64,000 nucleotides of DNA, taken from positions 11,534,501 to 11,598,500 of the forward strand of contig NC_053190.1 of assembly GCF_905163445.1 (NCBI RefSeq), in the 5' to 3' direction. The DNA comes from Pararge aegeria. Its lineage: Eukaryota > Arthropoda > Insecta > Lepidoptera > Nymphalidae. Positions 46,201 to 59,944 of the stretch are shown piece after piece (position 1 is the first letter of the stretch; each line of letters starts with the position of its first letter). The notes beneath the pieces are model-generated. The model searched no databases and was not told the origin of the DNA. It saw only the letters and a program-made list of their open reading frames with translations. Made by a program: the position numbers and the translations under genes.

Positions 46201-49200
46201 TAATTACAGACGAATGAGGCTTAACACCTGCCTCTCAAGGTGAGGGTCACCGGGCTGCTCGTGTATCATGGATCTTGCATGCCGTGCAAAGTGTTGCTAT
46301 GCTTAAAAGCGATGGTGACTTACCATTAGGTGGGCCATCTTCTTAGTCCGTCAAATATTACTACAAAGTTTACAGTGCTTGCAAAATAAGAAGTCCAATC
46401 TGAACAAGAAGCTTGCGGTTTGGTTTTCAAAAACTGATTTGCACAGCTGAAAAATGGACACCATGATATAAGTTGCCAGTGACTACCCCTTTTTTATCAT
46501 AGTACTCACTTAAGCAGACAACCTCAATAGAAACAGAATCTTGATAGGAACTAGGACATAAGAATCTCCTACAAAACACTTTGGCTGAGCATGCCTTTTT
46601 TTTATTTAGCTGGGAAATGCATTATTGCATCCCTTCCGGAGACAGGTAAGAAATTATTTAACCCGTTTCTGGAAGGGTATGTGGGACTGGGAAGCAACAG
46701 ACTTTATTTGTAAATAAATGTATTTAACTTCAAAATGTAATCCCTTAAGCACTAGATGTTAAACTTGATGCCATTTTTCTTTTCATCATCAGCATCATCC
46801 GATAGACGTCTGCTCCTGGACATAGGTCTTTTGTAGGGAGTTCCATTTTTTTTTTTTAATAAAGTTTTGATTTTATCTCTTTCCAGACCCTCTTCATGCT
46901 ACTACTTCTTTTGTTGGCAAAAGGTTGGGCAGTTACACGGCTAGAACTAACATATAAACCATTAGTTTTTGGAGTGTGGATGGTCTATGGAATTGTTCAC
47001 ATACTTCTGTATGTTTGGAATACTGTAAGTGTAAATTTTATAGCTGAACATTATCTATTGACCTGTTACTCTAATTTACAATATTTATCAATTGCTATAC
47101 ATTAACATTTTGCTATTTAGGTATTGTATTTATCACAGTATACATGATAATAAATTACATCTTTTCATTCCCTACAAGTTATTATATAAATAAATATTGT
47201 AACAACATTCATATAAAGTTCAAGGTTTCAGTCAGTCTGTTGTACAAAGGGTCAGTATTACATCAGGGGTGCACATTTAATATGGAAGTTTGATAACAGC
47301 TAATGATTTACAGGACTTCTTTATTCGTTTTACGTAACTTCTGGTAATTTATTAGTAGATAAAAAATAATTTTAAATATCAAGGTCAATTGTTTTTTTTG
47401 ACGTGACAACGTCTTATTTACGCTCCGCTCACGTTATGCGCTCACAATGAGAGCGAGTGAGAGGCACGCGTCCCTTCCACTCGGGCATGGTTAGCCCGCC
47501 TAAGAGCGAGAGAGACAGACATAAAAAGTGAAAGGCACGCGTCCCTTTGTTGTAAACGCTGTTTCATTGTACGCAAATGTATTGCAAGTTATTGTATGTA
47601 TATTTGTATATAAATACGTATGTATGTGTAAAGGTAAAAATAAAATTTTGTTAATATGAAATTCAGTGCGAGATTCTTTGTATAAATTAATGTTTTAAAT
47701 ATAATTCTTTGTATAAATAAATGTTTTAAATTGTTACTATTATTTCATCCTTCTTCCTACTATACGAATGAATATTCACATTAAAATTATTTTACCACTC
47801 AAAGTCGTTGTCACGTAAAACTTTCGCCCGTATACCGACTTTACAGGCAACCAATTTATATTTTTTTTTCATTTATTACAATAACAAAACAACGAAACTC
47901 TAGAACGGTAATAGTCATTTGAATTTTATGTACATTTATGTACAGTACTTGCCGAGTCTTTGATATAGCCGACGCCTTTTATAAGCTGGCGGCAGTAATA
48001 GCTCATAGGAATAGTAACTCAAACTAGCTTTGTATGTATGATATTTTATACTTTCAGACGGAAGTGGACATTATAGAAGAGATAGATGAATACCAAACAT
48101 GGCCTGGCTGGCTAGTCCTAACACTGCGGGTGGCCATCATGACATGGTTTGTTCTGGAGCTGCGCAACACAATGATGTATGAGCACAACATGCCAAAACT
48201 AAATTTCCTATTGCACTTTGGTGCCTCAAGCCTTGTGTGGTTCGTGTACTTGCCAATTATAGCTCTCATCGCTCTGCAGATAAGCCCGCTGTGGAGATTT
48301 AAATTTCTCTTGGGTAAGTTCATGTTGCATCTATCTATTAATTTGATCTTTCATCGGACGTTGTACTCATACCATCCCTGTATTCTATTTCTAAATGATA
48401 ATATTTTAATACTTTAGGAGCTTCATTGTTTTTAAGACATTAGGCATGGTGACTAATTTTGCCCTGCGATGTTCGGCAGGATAACTATATACAAGAAATA
48501 TCGTATTTTTGTAGATACTAAAAGTTTTGCAAATTATATTTCCCGGGTGTCATAGTCGCGCCTGACTAGCTTGGTGCACTATGGCCTTATCCCCTTCCCA
48601 TTCTTGTAGGAGACCGGTAATTGGTTGATATGACGAAGGTACTACAATAAACATTCCTAAACACACTATATTACTAGTTCCTAAGACACTCGTATGAATT
48701 TTGTGGAGCATCAAATGTGGGACAATATTAAAAATGTCATTTGATTAACAATATTATGACCAAATGAAGTATATTAATACTTCATTTGGTGCAAAGAAAC
48801 AAGTAAATTTGTAATGGTATAAAAAAGGACACATAAGTTATCAGTTAAATTATCTAAGCAATTCTTACAACAATCTATAGTCAGATAAAATAGAGATAGA
48901 ATAGGGACAGTCAGTTGAGTCAGTCGAGTTGTGTTACTAATAAAGGTCAGTGAATTGTTACATAAAATATTTAGAATAGGGTTCCAAAGGCTGGTTGTTA
49001 CAACGGAAAGTTATGTTAGAACTGTGGTCCAAATGTCTTGAAAGCTAAGTGGTTATTCAAATATAAAAGGCAATTATAAACGCCCATATATAACATGATT
49101 CTTCTGTTCTCCGACATATAATTTTCTTTTACAGGTATAACTTACTCGGCTGATTGCCTGGCGTTTTGCATCATGGCTCACCTTTTATGGCCGACGCGAT

Positions 49201-51009
49201 CCGAGCAGTATTTGCTGTTAACACCCTCCGGCTATACAGGTAAGTTAACCTACTTGATAATTTTTCTGCTATAGTTACATAATAACATAACAGATAATAT
49301 AAGATTATTTTGGTGTATTTAGATTTATAACCGATTTCAAAAAACGGACCTTGATTCGATAGCATGAGAATCCATTCATTGTTGACCTTGAAATCTTAAT
49401 CATAATCAGTAAAAAACAAGTCCTTTATTTCATTCTAATACTAGTTTTTGTATTCAATTATGTTTTTAGTAAAGTTAATGTTTGATAACTCCTTTTCGCG
49501 CTAAATTAAAGAGTGTGAGAGTGCTTTGTTTATTTGATGCGTCTGTAATATAGAGAATTCCCGTCACGTCTAAAAAAAGTTATTCCCATTTGTTTTTCTA
49601 AAATTGTTTATCTTATTCACTGAAACTTCTATCTACGATTTTTTACTTCTTATATACACGCTGGATCTAACGCGATGACGAAGATTAAAAAAACCCTGGA
49701 TAAAGTGACAAGTCCTGTGTGAAATTGTTGATTATAATAGCTTTTACCCGTAGCAGTAATGTACTAAAATGTATTGGATTCTGCACTAAAGAATATTGCC
49801 GATGTAACATATTAAATTTGTATAACTGCACTTTGTGTGTCCTCTATAAGAGGAATTCCCGTTGTGTCTAGAGAATTCCTCCCATTGTTTCCGTTTTGTA
49901 ACTTTTTAAATTTTTTTTTTGTCTCAAATACTGGAAATGTATTACTTAAATTGTAACAAATGTTAGTGCTGGACCCAGACGCTTTGGAAAACCCAGGTAA
50001 ATCTGAATAAAGCACCTATTTCTGTATTCCATTGGTGTTAATAAATGTTTTTTTTTTGTCGTAAGTCATTTTGGTGCTGCGCAGACACTGGTGTCTTGTA
50101 TTGGTTATAAGCTTGAACTGAATATTTTGTTTTCGTAAAAGCAATAAGAAATCAACCACCTCGCGGGATAGACCAACCACTGTTGGTGTCTAATCGTTTC
50201 TATTAGACACGCACCGATAGCCAATATGAAAAAGTTTAGTGCGACTTGAAACTAAATTGGTAATATGCTTATGCTAGCTTTTTATTATATTTTTATATTT
50301 TTGGTTTATTTAAATAAAAATGAATACATTAATATGTATGTTTTTCGTTCTTAATAACTGCCTGGTAAAAGAGCTACTTGGAAGAATGCTAAACCAGTTA
50401 ACAAAGTATCTATGCGTTCTGTTATTGCACGACAACTTATTTCCTAATAAAGTGTAAAATTTGCTTTAAAATTACATATCAACGACGCTTTGCTTTATGA
50501 ATAATTGGTCCATTTCCGCAATTCGGCTTTCCATGCAATTGTACGAATTTAGATATTTTAATCGGTTGCGTCACTACACAGGACACAGCATCCATCTTGA
50601 ACCTAACAAGGACTCGTACGTATCTAAGTACGGACCTGTGTTCAATTGTTATTAGTGTCCAGTAGTAGCAACCGGTGACTGTGTCCAGTTGCCGTGATCC
50701 GGACACAACAACCGCAGTTTCCTGTGATAGTGTCACATGTCGATAGCAGAAAGTGTCCTAAAGTTTGCGCAGCACCTCAAATGTTACATAACTCTTTTCT
50801 GCGCTACTGAACATTGTCGAGGTTACCTATAAACTTGATACAACATTTTTTATTACTCTACAGCAGGTATCGACGAGTTGGACGAGTTCAGCGAGTCGCC
50901 ACACGTTGTCCACAGCGACACTGTCGCGCTCACAGCGGAAAGCATCAACGCGGAAGAAGAAGAGGTCATATTCGCACGACCGCAAAAGAATGGCGTGGCG
51001 TTCTCGTAG
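43294..51009 (+). CDS. TMEM145: TMEM145/GPR180-family multi-pass membrane protein, complete, 7 exons
   Basis: Exons 43294-43760, 44903-45178, 45914-46073, 46887-47024, 48058-48313, 49135-49239 and 50864-51009 join in consistent phases to 515 residues, close to vertebrate TMEM145. The precise role in insects is not known to me. Residues 1-20 are a signal peptide. The N-terminal half is an extracellular or lumenal domain with several Cys and N-glycosylation sequons (NGS), ending RFWYVSMVSCY. Hydrophobic segments then follow: about 226-247 (LYLLFWLCYIILMPVQIYAV), 258-277, 302-313 with LAKGWAVTR, 325-345, 365-382, about 398-425 (LVWFVYLPIIALIAL) and 437-450, matching a seven-helix layout. The C-terminal tail is acidic (AEEEEVIFA). 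The frame opens at a GTG 21 bases earlier, but ATG 43294 starts the signal peptide. Exon 7 has a CAGCAG tandem acceptor. Introns contain a Helitron (1), a LINE tail (3) and a MITE (4); introns 2, 5 and 6 show no recognised element. Confidence 0.9.
43833..44117 (+). mobile_element. Helitron-like non-autonomous element, 285 bp, in TMEM145 intron 1
   Basis: It starts TCCCTACTAATATTATAAAT and ends GGCAGCGCTAG, with A before and T after. The interior (ACGCTTTCACACAAAAACTA, CTCATGAAACTTTGTACACA, TATAACGCCGACAAATTATA) matches a Helitron-type sequence widespread in Lepidoptera, as I recall it. Inserted in sense orientation, non-coding. Confidence 0.7.
46190..46370 (+). repeat. LINE 3'-tail fragment in TMEM145 intron 3
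   Basis: The text GCGATGGTGACTTACCATTA followed by GGTGGGCCATCTTCTTAGTC is a recurring 3' end of lepidopteran non-LTR elements. A diverged relative occurs at about 54985-55220. A second tail-like fragment (GGACATAGGTCTTTTGTAGG) lies at about 46790-46850. Confidence 0.6.
47398..47820. repeat. MITE-like element in TMEM145 intron 4
   Basis: The ends are TTGACGTGACAACG (47398-47411) and CGTTGTCACGTAAAA (47806-47820), complementary over about 11-12 bases. Inside, AGGCACGCGTCCCTT occurs twice and TTCTTTGTATAAAT occurs twice. No target duplication could be settled. Confidence 0.5.
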
Positions 51010-51239
51010 CAACGCAACTAAATATGTACCTTGAAAAGTGATGGGTCACCTACCGCCGGATTCAGTAACTTTTCAAAATGTCGGCAGCCGGTCGCATTCA
51101 TATGACTCGTCATAAGTTTTTTATAAAGCTGACTTGTCGTCTCTTAACTGTCCGAAAAGTTACTGATTAAAGAAACCAGGCTATCTCGGTTATTGATAAC
51201 TTAACTTCGCTCTTATTGCGCTGTTTGATGCAAATTTTA

Positions 51240-51530
51240 ACTGTCTCGTTGGTGTAGTGGCTCTTATGTTCGACTACGAATCACGAGATCGTAGATTTGT
51301 TTTCCGGGTCGGGCAAAAAATGTTTAGGTATTGGATATTTCCGTCGAGAAATACTGAGTATCGCCCGGAGTTCGGAAATTGGCATTGTCTACTCTCGTGC
51401 CATACAGAGCATGTTAAATCCCCGGTCCCCGCTAAAATGGGATAATTCCGCCGACCCGCGTTAAAGCAACGTTTATGGACAGAGCTCTAATAAATCTCTC
51501 TCTACTATGTATAATATAAGTACTGTCAAT
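51240..51530 (+). repeat. tRNA-derived SINE downstream of TMEM145-like gene
   Basis: The head GTCTCGTTGGTGTAGTGGCT, a degenerate B-box region, then CCGGGTCGGGCAAAAAATGT and ending in AATAAATCTCTCTCTACTAT follow the plan of a very common lepidopteran SINE. It sits 230 bp past the stop codon and before the likely polyadenylation signal, so it may be part of the 3' UTR. Confidence 0.75.
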
Positions 51531-52912
51531 TTGTACAACACGAATTTTGGAGATTGTTATATTTAGAATGTAATAAAGAAGCCTGTACCGAGAAATCAGA
51601 TGAAATGATTAAAGTCTGTGTATGCTAATAAGTTTAACACAAACTATGTATCCTAAATAGAACATAAATTCATAAGCGTTTATAAGGTTACTTTGTAGGT
51701 AAAATAATAATTTGCATTTCATTTGATATTTACCCAAACTGAATAATGTTATAAATTCTAAAGTTATGTTTTTGAGATTAGGTTTTCAGTATCCCAGTAG
51801 CTGCAAAAGCACGAGGTTTGAGTACTTGCGCGCCGCTCCTTGTAATGAGAATAGAAAGTGGTTGGCTCAAGGTACTCATAACACAAATGCCCGTGTCCAT
51901 AAGGGCTACCTAATACGTTTAAATAGTATATATAGTTTGAAAAGAGCAAATAACACGCTATAGAACTCGGTTAGGTTTGCTGTCATACCACACTCTCCTT
52001 AACTCTCTCTGTAAATGTTATGTAGAAGAAACAATGGCTATGCTTTAAATAAATTATTACGAGTGTAATTTTTAAGTTATTATTTTAGTTCGCAGTGTAG
52101 GATAACTGTATGACCAGTTGCTGATAAAGTCTTATGTTTTATAATTTATTTTTCATCACACTTGCTTTTGCAGAAACTTATTACGCCGACATAAGACTCA
52201 TAATCCACGATATTAAATTCGCGTGTTTTATTTTAAAATTACCGTAGGTACTTGTGCTTTATTTATGATATCCGATTAAGTTTATTTTGTACCTCACTGC
52301 AAGTTATAAATATGAAGACCACTTTTAATTAAGCCGGGTAAGAATTATTTTCTTAATCAACAAATAGGTTTTATGCGGTTAAAAATGAAAAAATATTTTT
52401 ACCTTCTCAATAGATGATAAAATTAAACATTTTATCAAATTATTCACAATTCATGATTAGTTAAACATGTTTTTAATACGAAGAGATGCTGCTGGCATGA
52501 AATGCAAACGATGCTGGCTGTATATCGGTTTACTTTTGCGCGCGTAAAAAAACTTATTGTTAATAATTTTCGCTTATTGTTAATAATTTAAAATGTCCAG
52601 TTTAAATTAGTATAGTAGAATTTACTCAGCTGTGAATAATAATCAAGGCACTATAGCGATTGTATAACCTGTTTCGACCAATCTCTAAAGAGCGGCCCAT
52701 GAAACTGTTATATAATGGAAAAACAGCGAAAAATGGTCAGTTATTTTCTGAGAAAGTATTAATAGTTTTTTCCTCGCAAGTGTGGTGAAAATCGTTGTAT
52801 TAAACGTGCATGGAAAATTACTTATTACGCTCTCGGCTTTCTTTGCGCATTCGCTTTTAGCTCATGCGCGTGAGACCGCCTTGACTGTAAAATGGAATAT
52901 TACCATACTGTA

Positions 52913-53737
52913 GTCGTAAAAATGTAATAGGCCCGTTTTGACATTTGTCATCGCGACGTAACTAGTTATGGAACCATAAGACTCTGTACTCGATACTCAC
53001 GATAAATCAATTCAAGTTTGTATCAGTACTTGATTGATATTATTATGTATTGTAAAGTGTTCGTTCGTTCAAAGTATTCCTTTAACTTCACAACCAATAC
53101 GCGTGACTGGCTGTTGATTATACGTCCAATTTTCAACATGTTGAAACAGAGTTAGTACTATATAACAACAAACACAAAAATCGAGTCAAATCACTATGTT
53201 TATTTTAATGTCCAAAATAGAAGAGCTATAGTTAACGGAATAGTAAACAATATATATCAAACTTAAACGAGCGCACAGTCAACTTTACAAAATGAGGAAT
53301 GAAAAACTGCGCAGTGCGCGCGGGGACGCTTCAGTCATGTGCCGCTTGGTCAGATACATCATCTCAGACTCATTATTTAGAACCCATTTTGAGAACCAAG
53401 CTTATTCTTTGCAGTAAAGATAACTACACAATATTTAATTTCGATATTCAGTAAAAAAATGGTTACAGCTCTAGTATAAAAAAAAAAAAGACTGAGAACG
53501 TAACTGTTTTCGGAACATTTCGCAACAATTATAAATTGCATGCTACTATGAAGTAAGCGCAAAAAGAATACTCGCGATATATTCTTTCATATTATTTAAC
53601 GTCCCAAAAAAATTTACGTATTTTTTAAAACACTGTATGTAATTGATTTTTATTTTTTTGTTTCTTTCAGTTTCGTTCCAAGTTACATTCTATGGTCTTG
53701 CACAAATGTCAAAACGGGCCTATTACATTTTTCCGAC
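52913..53737. mobile_element. TA-flanked non-autonomous DNA transposon, copy B (825 bp)
   Basis: It begins GTCGTAAAAATGTAATAGGC and ends CATTTTTCCGAC, flanked by TA at 52911-52912 and 53738-53739. It is colinear with 11711-12495 over its length. Relative to copy A it has an extra AT-rich segment near 53231-53290 and lacks part of the middle. Terminal repeats match at about 35 of 36 positions within this copy. Confidence 0.8.
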
Positions 53738-54984
53738 TATAGATGCATAAACTACTATTATAATCTTTATTTACTTATAGCTAATAAAAATTGGCACCAA
53801 ATGATTAGGTTATTCTCGCATAAAAACCATAAGTTTTAATGAATGCGGTTAGAATATTGTGATAACTATATTTCCTCTTTAAGAAATAAGGAAATAAAAT
53901 GCCTAATTTATGGCTAAACTTACCCTTTCATTATGTTTTGTACTACAGGTAAAAACGCCACAAACAGGTAGACTTGGAGCTTTTCTGGCTATGATTTCAA
54001 TTTGCATCTGTGGGGTAACTCTGTCATCACGTTAACTTAAAATTATTATAAATAGAAAAGGTGTTTAGGAACTCTGTTAGATAGAATATCATAAACTGAT
54101 CGAGCGACGCCTTAAAACCTGCAGTTCTGAATTATAACAAAATCGCAGTCTCAAGAGAATATCTTTAACCATAAAAACTATAACGTTTGTTGATAAATGA
54201 TGTAAAGTATTTTAAACTTTGCAGTGTCCATTTTGATCTCGTAGAGGTACTCCGAAAATGCCTACGCCCATAATTAGCGGCCATGTTTATTATAGCAGAT
54301 CATTATAATTTATAACTTTTAGAAAGAGAAACGCAAACTCGTTTGAATTATTGATACAAAGTTTGTACAGCTTAACAATGTGCCAATGTAAACATTTAAT
54401 TTTATATAATATTATATATTTACATGTTTGGTAAAACTTGCAAATTTAGCCTTGGTCATGCATTTTTACCGAACTAGACCGTTCTTTCTGATAAGCACGT
54501 TCACAAAAAAATCAACTTCGGAATTCAAGACATGATTATACTTTACTTGTAAATAGTAGCATCCGCTCCGCTCATTTGGAAATTTATTCTGGAAAATGGA
54601 AATACAAGTATAATTTTTTTTTTTTACATCAACAACTACTTTTCACATAGTGGAAGCTAGTCGGATTGTGTCTCGATGGAGAATTACAGATAATGAAAAA
54701 TTTTACCCAATTTTAACTAGAATTACAGATAATGAAAAATTGCAGTTTTGCAATTTATTCTTAAAAGATTTTATAAAAAATATACAGTGACATCAGCAGT
54801 GGATACATTTAAGGTCAAATGGTGTCACAGACAAGTATGACAACAAAAACAATATAACAAGAACCTACTACCTAATTACATAAACAAAAAAAAAAATACT
54901 AAACACACACCAGTGCAAGTGTTACGGCAAGTCTTAACAATAATTTGGTTTGACTATTTTTTTTTTAAGTTACTTTTGAATGAG

Positions 54985-55220
54985 TAGTATTAGTAGTAGT
55001 AGAGCTTCTAGTGACATAGCTCGTCCTGGGAAGTATTTTCGCCAGTCTTACTTCAGCCGCCAAGCATGTATATGCTGTGTTCCGGTATGTACGATGTGGT
55101 TTCCGGTGTAATTAAAGCCACATGAGGTTAAGCATCTAACTTCAGGTTGACCTAAGGCGGCCATTTGTAGGACGTGTTCTTTCATGTTAGCGATGGTTTT
55201 CCACCTGCACATTAGGTGTA
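54985..55220 (+). repeat. LINE 3'-tail fragment
   Basis: The sequence runs from GACATAGCTCGTCCTGGGAA through GTTCCGGTATGTACGATGTG to GCGATGGTTTTCCACCTGCA, the order seen in lepidopteran non-LTR 3' tails. A more diverged copy is at 46190-46370. Confidence 0.55.
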
Positions 55221-58200
55221 AGTGGTTTAACTATAAAATAATAAAAATGGAAACTGAAATGAATGTTAGTTGAAATTATGATTATTTCTCCTACTCGAAT
55301 ATTAGTGGGACTTTTTATTGGTGATGTCTATCACGTCACTATAAACTACTTTATAAAATTACCATTAATTTTTAAATCTTTTTTTTTCGTTGTAGTGGCA
55401 AAAGAAATACTCTCAACTCTCTACCTATTACATTTCATGAGAACATGGAACGGGTCAAAAGGAAACTTTCAGAAATTGTCCAAAATAAAGATTTAAAATT
55501 AAATACCTACTGGTGTCTAATTAATAATTAACAACATTTGTAATGTTGCTACATTAATTTTACGTAATAAAAAATTTAAACAACTATGGCATCAAACTTT
55601 TAGAACAATTTATGTGGGAAAAACCTGCCACAAACTGTAAACTGTTAATGAATTTATTAAATTTAAGCTACAGTAAATATAGGATCGAGTCAAGTTATAG
55701 TGTTATTAATAATAAATAGCTAAACGTAAAATTATTGATGTCTATTTATTTGATGTCTACGTAAATCTTTTGCTAGCTTAGAATAAATTATGGAACAAAA
55801 AGTAATTATTGAAAGAATATTTATTTTAAATCTATACTTAGTATAACTCAAATAATAATTGGAACGAGAAATTAAAAATTAAATTATTAGTTATGATTTT
55901 GAAGATCCATTAGTAGTAAACCATTTAAGCCACCAAAAGCTAGCCAATAAATCCCTTACTTAGATTTCTTAGTATGTAGATCATAGCTTTTTAGTAGTTT
56001 CATCTATGTATTATCAGATGGATTGTATGAAAATATGTATAGCAGTTATGAAATTATGTAATGCAATAAGGTTATAAAAATACCAGGCTGGATTTTCGAT
56101 CATAAACTTTTGTGGTTTCAACATTGAGCAATAATGTACTATCAACTAGAGAAGTAATATCCGACAAAATCGATGCTGACGCATGTTTCGTGGTTGACAA
56201 TGTGTTGTTTGTGTCACTCAAAACAAGTTCCTTAGCACTCTCCTGACCCCTGTAGACTAAGAAATTGTATCACTGTCTAGTCCATTAAGATTTTCTTACA
56301 GTATTTGCACTGTAAATATAAAATAAAATAAATAAATAATAGTAGCTATCTTAAAGAAAAAGGTGTTTAAGTATTGAACTCTTTGAGTAAATTGGGCTTG
56401 TTATATTTCTGCGTATGGACTGGTATCGTAAAAGATAAAAGGACATCAGGCGGGCGCACTTCATAACCATCTATTAACATTGCGATAGTGAGAAATTAAT
56501 ACAATAAGTTATTTCTGATATGCCGTATCATCTCAAGTGATAGAAATACGATTTAGTTCATGAGTATTCAAAGAGATGGCGCTGATTTATTTGTGGGTCG
56601 AATTAGTGCAACGTTCTTGTTTGCAGGGTTATATCGATTTTTGAGATTGGTTGTATTGATACAGCTTAGGAGACCCACTGATATACTTGTCACTTTCAGT
56701 CTCTAATTATACGTTATGGGGACGGCACAATATGTCACTTTAATTCTGATGAATTATAAAGCATTTTGCAACTTAACGATGTTATGATTTAACTCTGAAA
56801 CATGGTACATTACTACTCAAAAAGTTTGGAGTTTGGTTTAAAGAATCATCTCGTTTGGCTCAAGTAGCCAAAAAACTTTATTAATTGTTTAATCTGCTAC
56901 CCTACAAACAAAACGGTGATTACAGCGTGTCCAAAAATAACGTCACACGTTAAGAGAGGTAGGGGATCAGTAAAGAATGTATCAAGAGGTGGGACGAGTG
57001 AAAAGCTTCGTGATAATTATAAAAATCCATGAAATTTATTGGACGTAATTTATTATGGCCCCCATAAAGCATTGCGATTTTAGTTATGATCTCTATACGC
57101 TTTTGAACTGAAAGAGATAGAAAATCGAAAATAATAGCGGTTATAACATCAGTAAAACATTGCAGTAGTCAAAGTTATATGCTAAGGCTACAGGTTGAAT
57201 TTTTGAGTTGTATTTTAAAATTGCTAGCCTTACCGCAAAAGATAGAAAAATATGTTCAAACTTCTTTTTGTGTAAAAAAGACTTATTATAAACATTGAAT
57301 GCAGTTTACATACGTTTAAAAAAAAACAATGGATTCCAAGAACAAATCTTTGCGGTTGGGTTAACTATCATAAGATCACTTTCTCAAAAATCCACAGCTG
57401 GCATGTAAATATCATGTCTTAATATTTAAACTGCATGTAGAGCAGTTATTGTCAAAGGTTATTAATGTATTAGATAAACATAATGTTTTGTTTATTAATT
57501 AGGTATACTAGAACATTTTGTAAATTTATAAAAAATATTACGAGTGTTAAAAATACAAGAGCACTTTACACTAGATTTAGGGACGTGAACACGATCACGT
57601 TGTCTAGCTATGAAGTTGCTCTACGTGGATGTTCCTTAATGCTTATGATTCGAATATTATGATGTGATTTTCAATTTATTGTAAATATGTGAAATTTAAA
57701 GTACAACTAGATCTCTCATTATGAATGGAATTTTATTAATGAAATTTGATAAATGTACTTATACGTATGAAATAGTTTTTTACTATGTATTTTTAAAATC
57801 ACTGTAAAGGGGCATATTGGGTGGTTCGCATTGTTGGTATCTTCGTAAACGCTCAACACGGTAGTACAATTCGCGTCACGCATGGACCCCGCCATCTTTA
57901 CCGGTCTATAGGTTCCTCTCCGAGGCATCGTGAATGTACCATCTTACCATAGAAATCATGGAAACTATTGACGCAGTAATTAGTGACCGCCATACTTCTA
58001 TTTGGCAAACTTAGATTGCGCGTTAAATTTAATTTGACCCACCGCATCAAAACCCTAAAATTGTTGAGTGATTTAGGCGTCCCGTTACACGTCTTACAAC
58101 CCTTACGCCTGACTTGGAAGGTGCCTCAAACACGTCCTTTACTACCCGGTGGCCCACTAATGCATCTTCACTCTCGGCCAAAACAGAAAAGATACAACGC

Positions 58201-58399
58201 CCTACAAAACGTCTTCGCCAGCAAACAGGTTTCCGATTTACATCCCATCCGATGTCGGTAAGCCTAAGGTTGACGAAGAGGCGTGTTGAGTAATAAAAAT
58301 GAGGGCATTTTTTTGGAATAAGCGATGGCTGTTGTTCAAACTTCGTCCAACTTAAAAGAAAATAAATCAGTATTTTGATCCCATTACTGGAAAATGTTT

Positions 58400-58562
58400 G
58401 TGTGATGGACATGAATGTTTTTCAGTGTCTGGGTGTTTATCTGTATTTCATAAGTATTGATGTATACTATTCATTAAAATATTCATTAGTCATCTAAGTA
58501 CTCATAACACAAGCTAAGCTTACTTTGGGGCTAGATTGTTCTAGTATATTTATTTATTTATT
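58400..58562 (+). repeat. 5'-truncated SINE (same body as 14075-14350)
   Basis: It contains TTCAGTGTCTGGGTGTTTAT, CATAACACAAGCTAAGCTTA and a TATTTATTTATTTATT tail, matching the 3' part of the SINE in striatin intron 7 without its tRNA-like head. Confidence 0.75.
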
Positions 58563-59739
58563 ACATGAATAAAAACAGAAAGAGTCTGAAGCCGTTCTGG
58601 CAAGGACGCAGACATTTTCTGCTAACAAAACATCCAGTGGGCCACAAGGACGGGCCAAGGTCACATCCCCTTTGCACAGTTCAGTCTACTTAAATATTTT
58701 ACTACCCAAAAATATACTTATATGGTGCGCCCAATAATTTGTTTCGGCCTTAACTGTAGTTGCCGACAAAACGCGATATATATTGACCTGCAAAATAGTT
58801 TCAATGGTGAAATTGGTCGGTATAGATGCGTCAGCGTTTAGCTTCAGGCTGGATAAGTAAGATCGGCTGACCTATGCCTGCGCTGTAGTTCAGAAACCCG
58901 GACAGCCGAGGTAAAGTTTCGTGGCGTGGAACTGTAATACAAAATAATGTCATCAAGCAATTGGTTTCATTTATAATAGAGGTACCTACTGTGTTTCCAT
59001 TACTGTGTAAGGAAAACAAATGTAACTAAAATTTGCAGTGATTTTAAAAAAACTTACTATCAAGAAGCACAGTTCCGTTTTGTGATAAACAAAAGAAATA
59101 TATAGGTATATAATTTACGAGAAAAATTACATAGCATTACGCATAGTTTAAGCGAAGATATATTTTTTAATTAGTAGAACTACTAATTACTTATTATTAA
59201 TTGCATTTTAAATAAATTTAAAATTGTCTGGGTAGTGTTGTCTAGTGTTTAATTTATTAAGTTGTCATGTGCTATGTACCTCACGAACAATGATGGCCGG
59301 AGAGATAATGTGCATAAAATATATAAAATAATCTCTGTATGATGTTTTATTGGAAAAACCACCACGACTAATTTGGAGGACGCAACTACTTTGGGGGTAT
59401 CCAAATCCGCTAGTGACGACTATGCTTTGAAGACGTCTTCCAGACAATTGGAAGATCAACACCTCCCCCCTCCCGTCAACTTGTTAGACAAACGACATCA
59501 AGTTGGTAGTCGCTGGATACAAGCCACAAAATCGTTTATCCAATGTAAAATGCGTCACAAAGACTCATTTAAAAGAAGTCCAATTAATATATAAGTGTGA
59601 GCTGCAGCTGACGACGAACAACACTGAGGTCTTTTTTTTTCCAACTTGTCTTATTCCGAAAATACTTTAACGTTGTAGATATATGACGTTTACTGTTATG
59701 CAAATAACAATTATACATTGTAAATATGTCTACCGCGAA

Positions 59740-59944
59740 CGATATTAGGTGGCCCGATTTAATTGATGATTGTAAATGTTGATGTTGGAAAAGAGCAACT
59801 ACTAAGTTCCTTGCCGGCTCTTCTCGGTAGAATCTGCTTTCCAAACCGGTGGTAGAGTCACTACAAACATACATACTTGACGTTTCAAAAGTGTTTATAA
59901 AGTAGGCCTACTTGAAATAAAAGAATTTTGAATTTACTCTACAA
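59740..59944 (-). repeat. Dispersed repeat, minus orientation
   Basis: On the minus strand the text runs AAATTCAAAATTCTTTTATT, then TTCAAGTAGGCCTAC, AAACGTCAAGTATGTATG, AGCAGATTCTACCGAGAAGA and AACTACTAAG-complement. This is a common lepidopteran interspersed unit in my general knowledge. Its class is uncertain. Confidence 0.5.

Noticed and set aside
50479..50736. 85-codon minus frame in TMEM145 intron 6
   Set aside because: No recognisable domain, no splice context and located in an intron of a plus-strand gene; more likely chance or repeat-derived.
58047..58412. 121-codon minus frame in the gene-poor region
   Set aside because: Composition and a neighbouring SINE tail suggest the interior of a repeat; no domain could be recognised.
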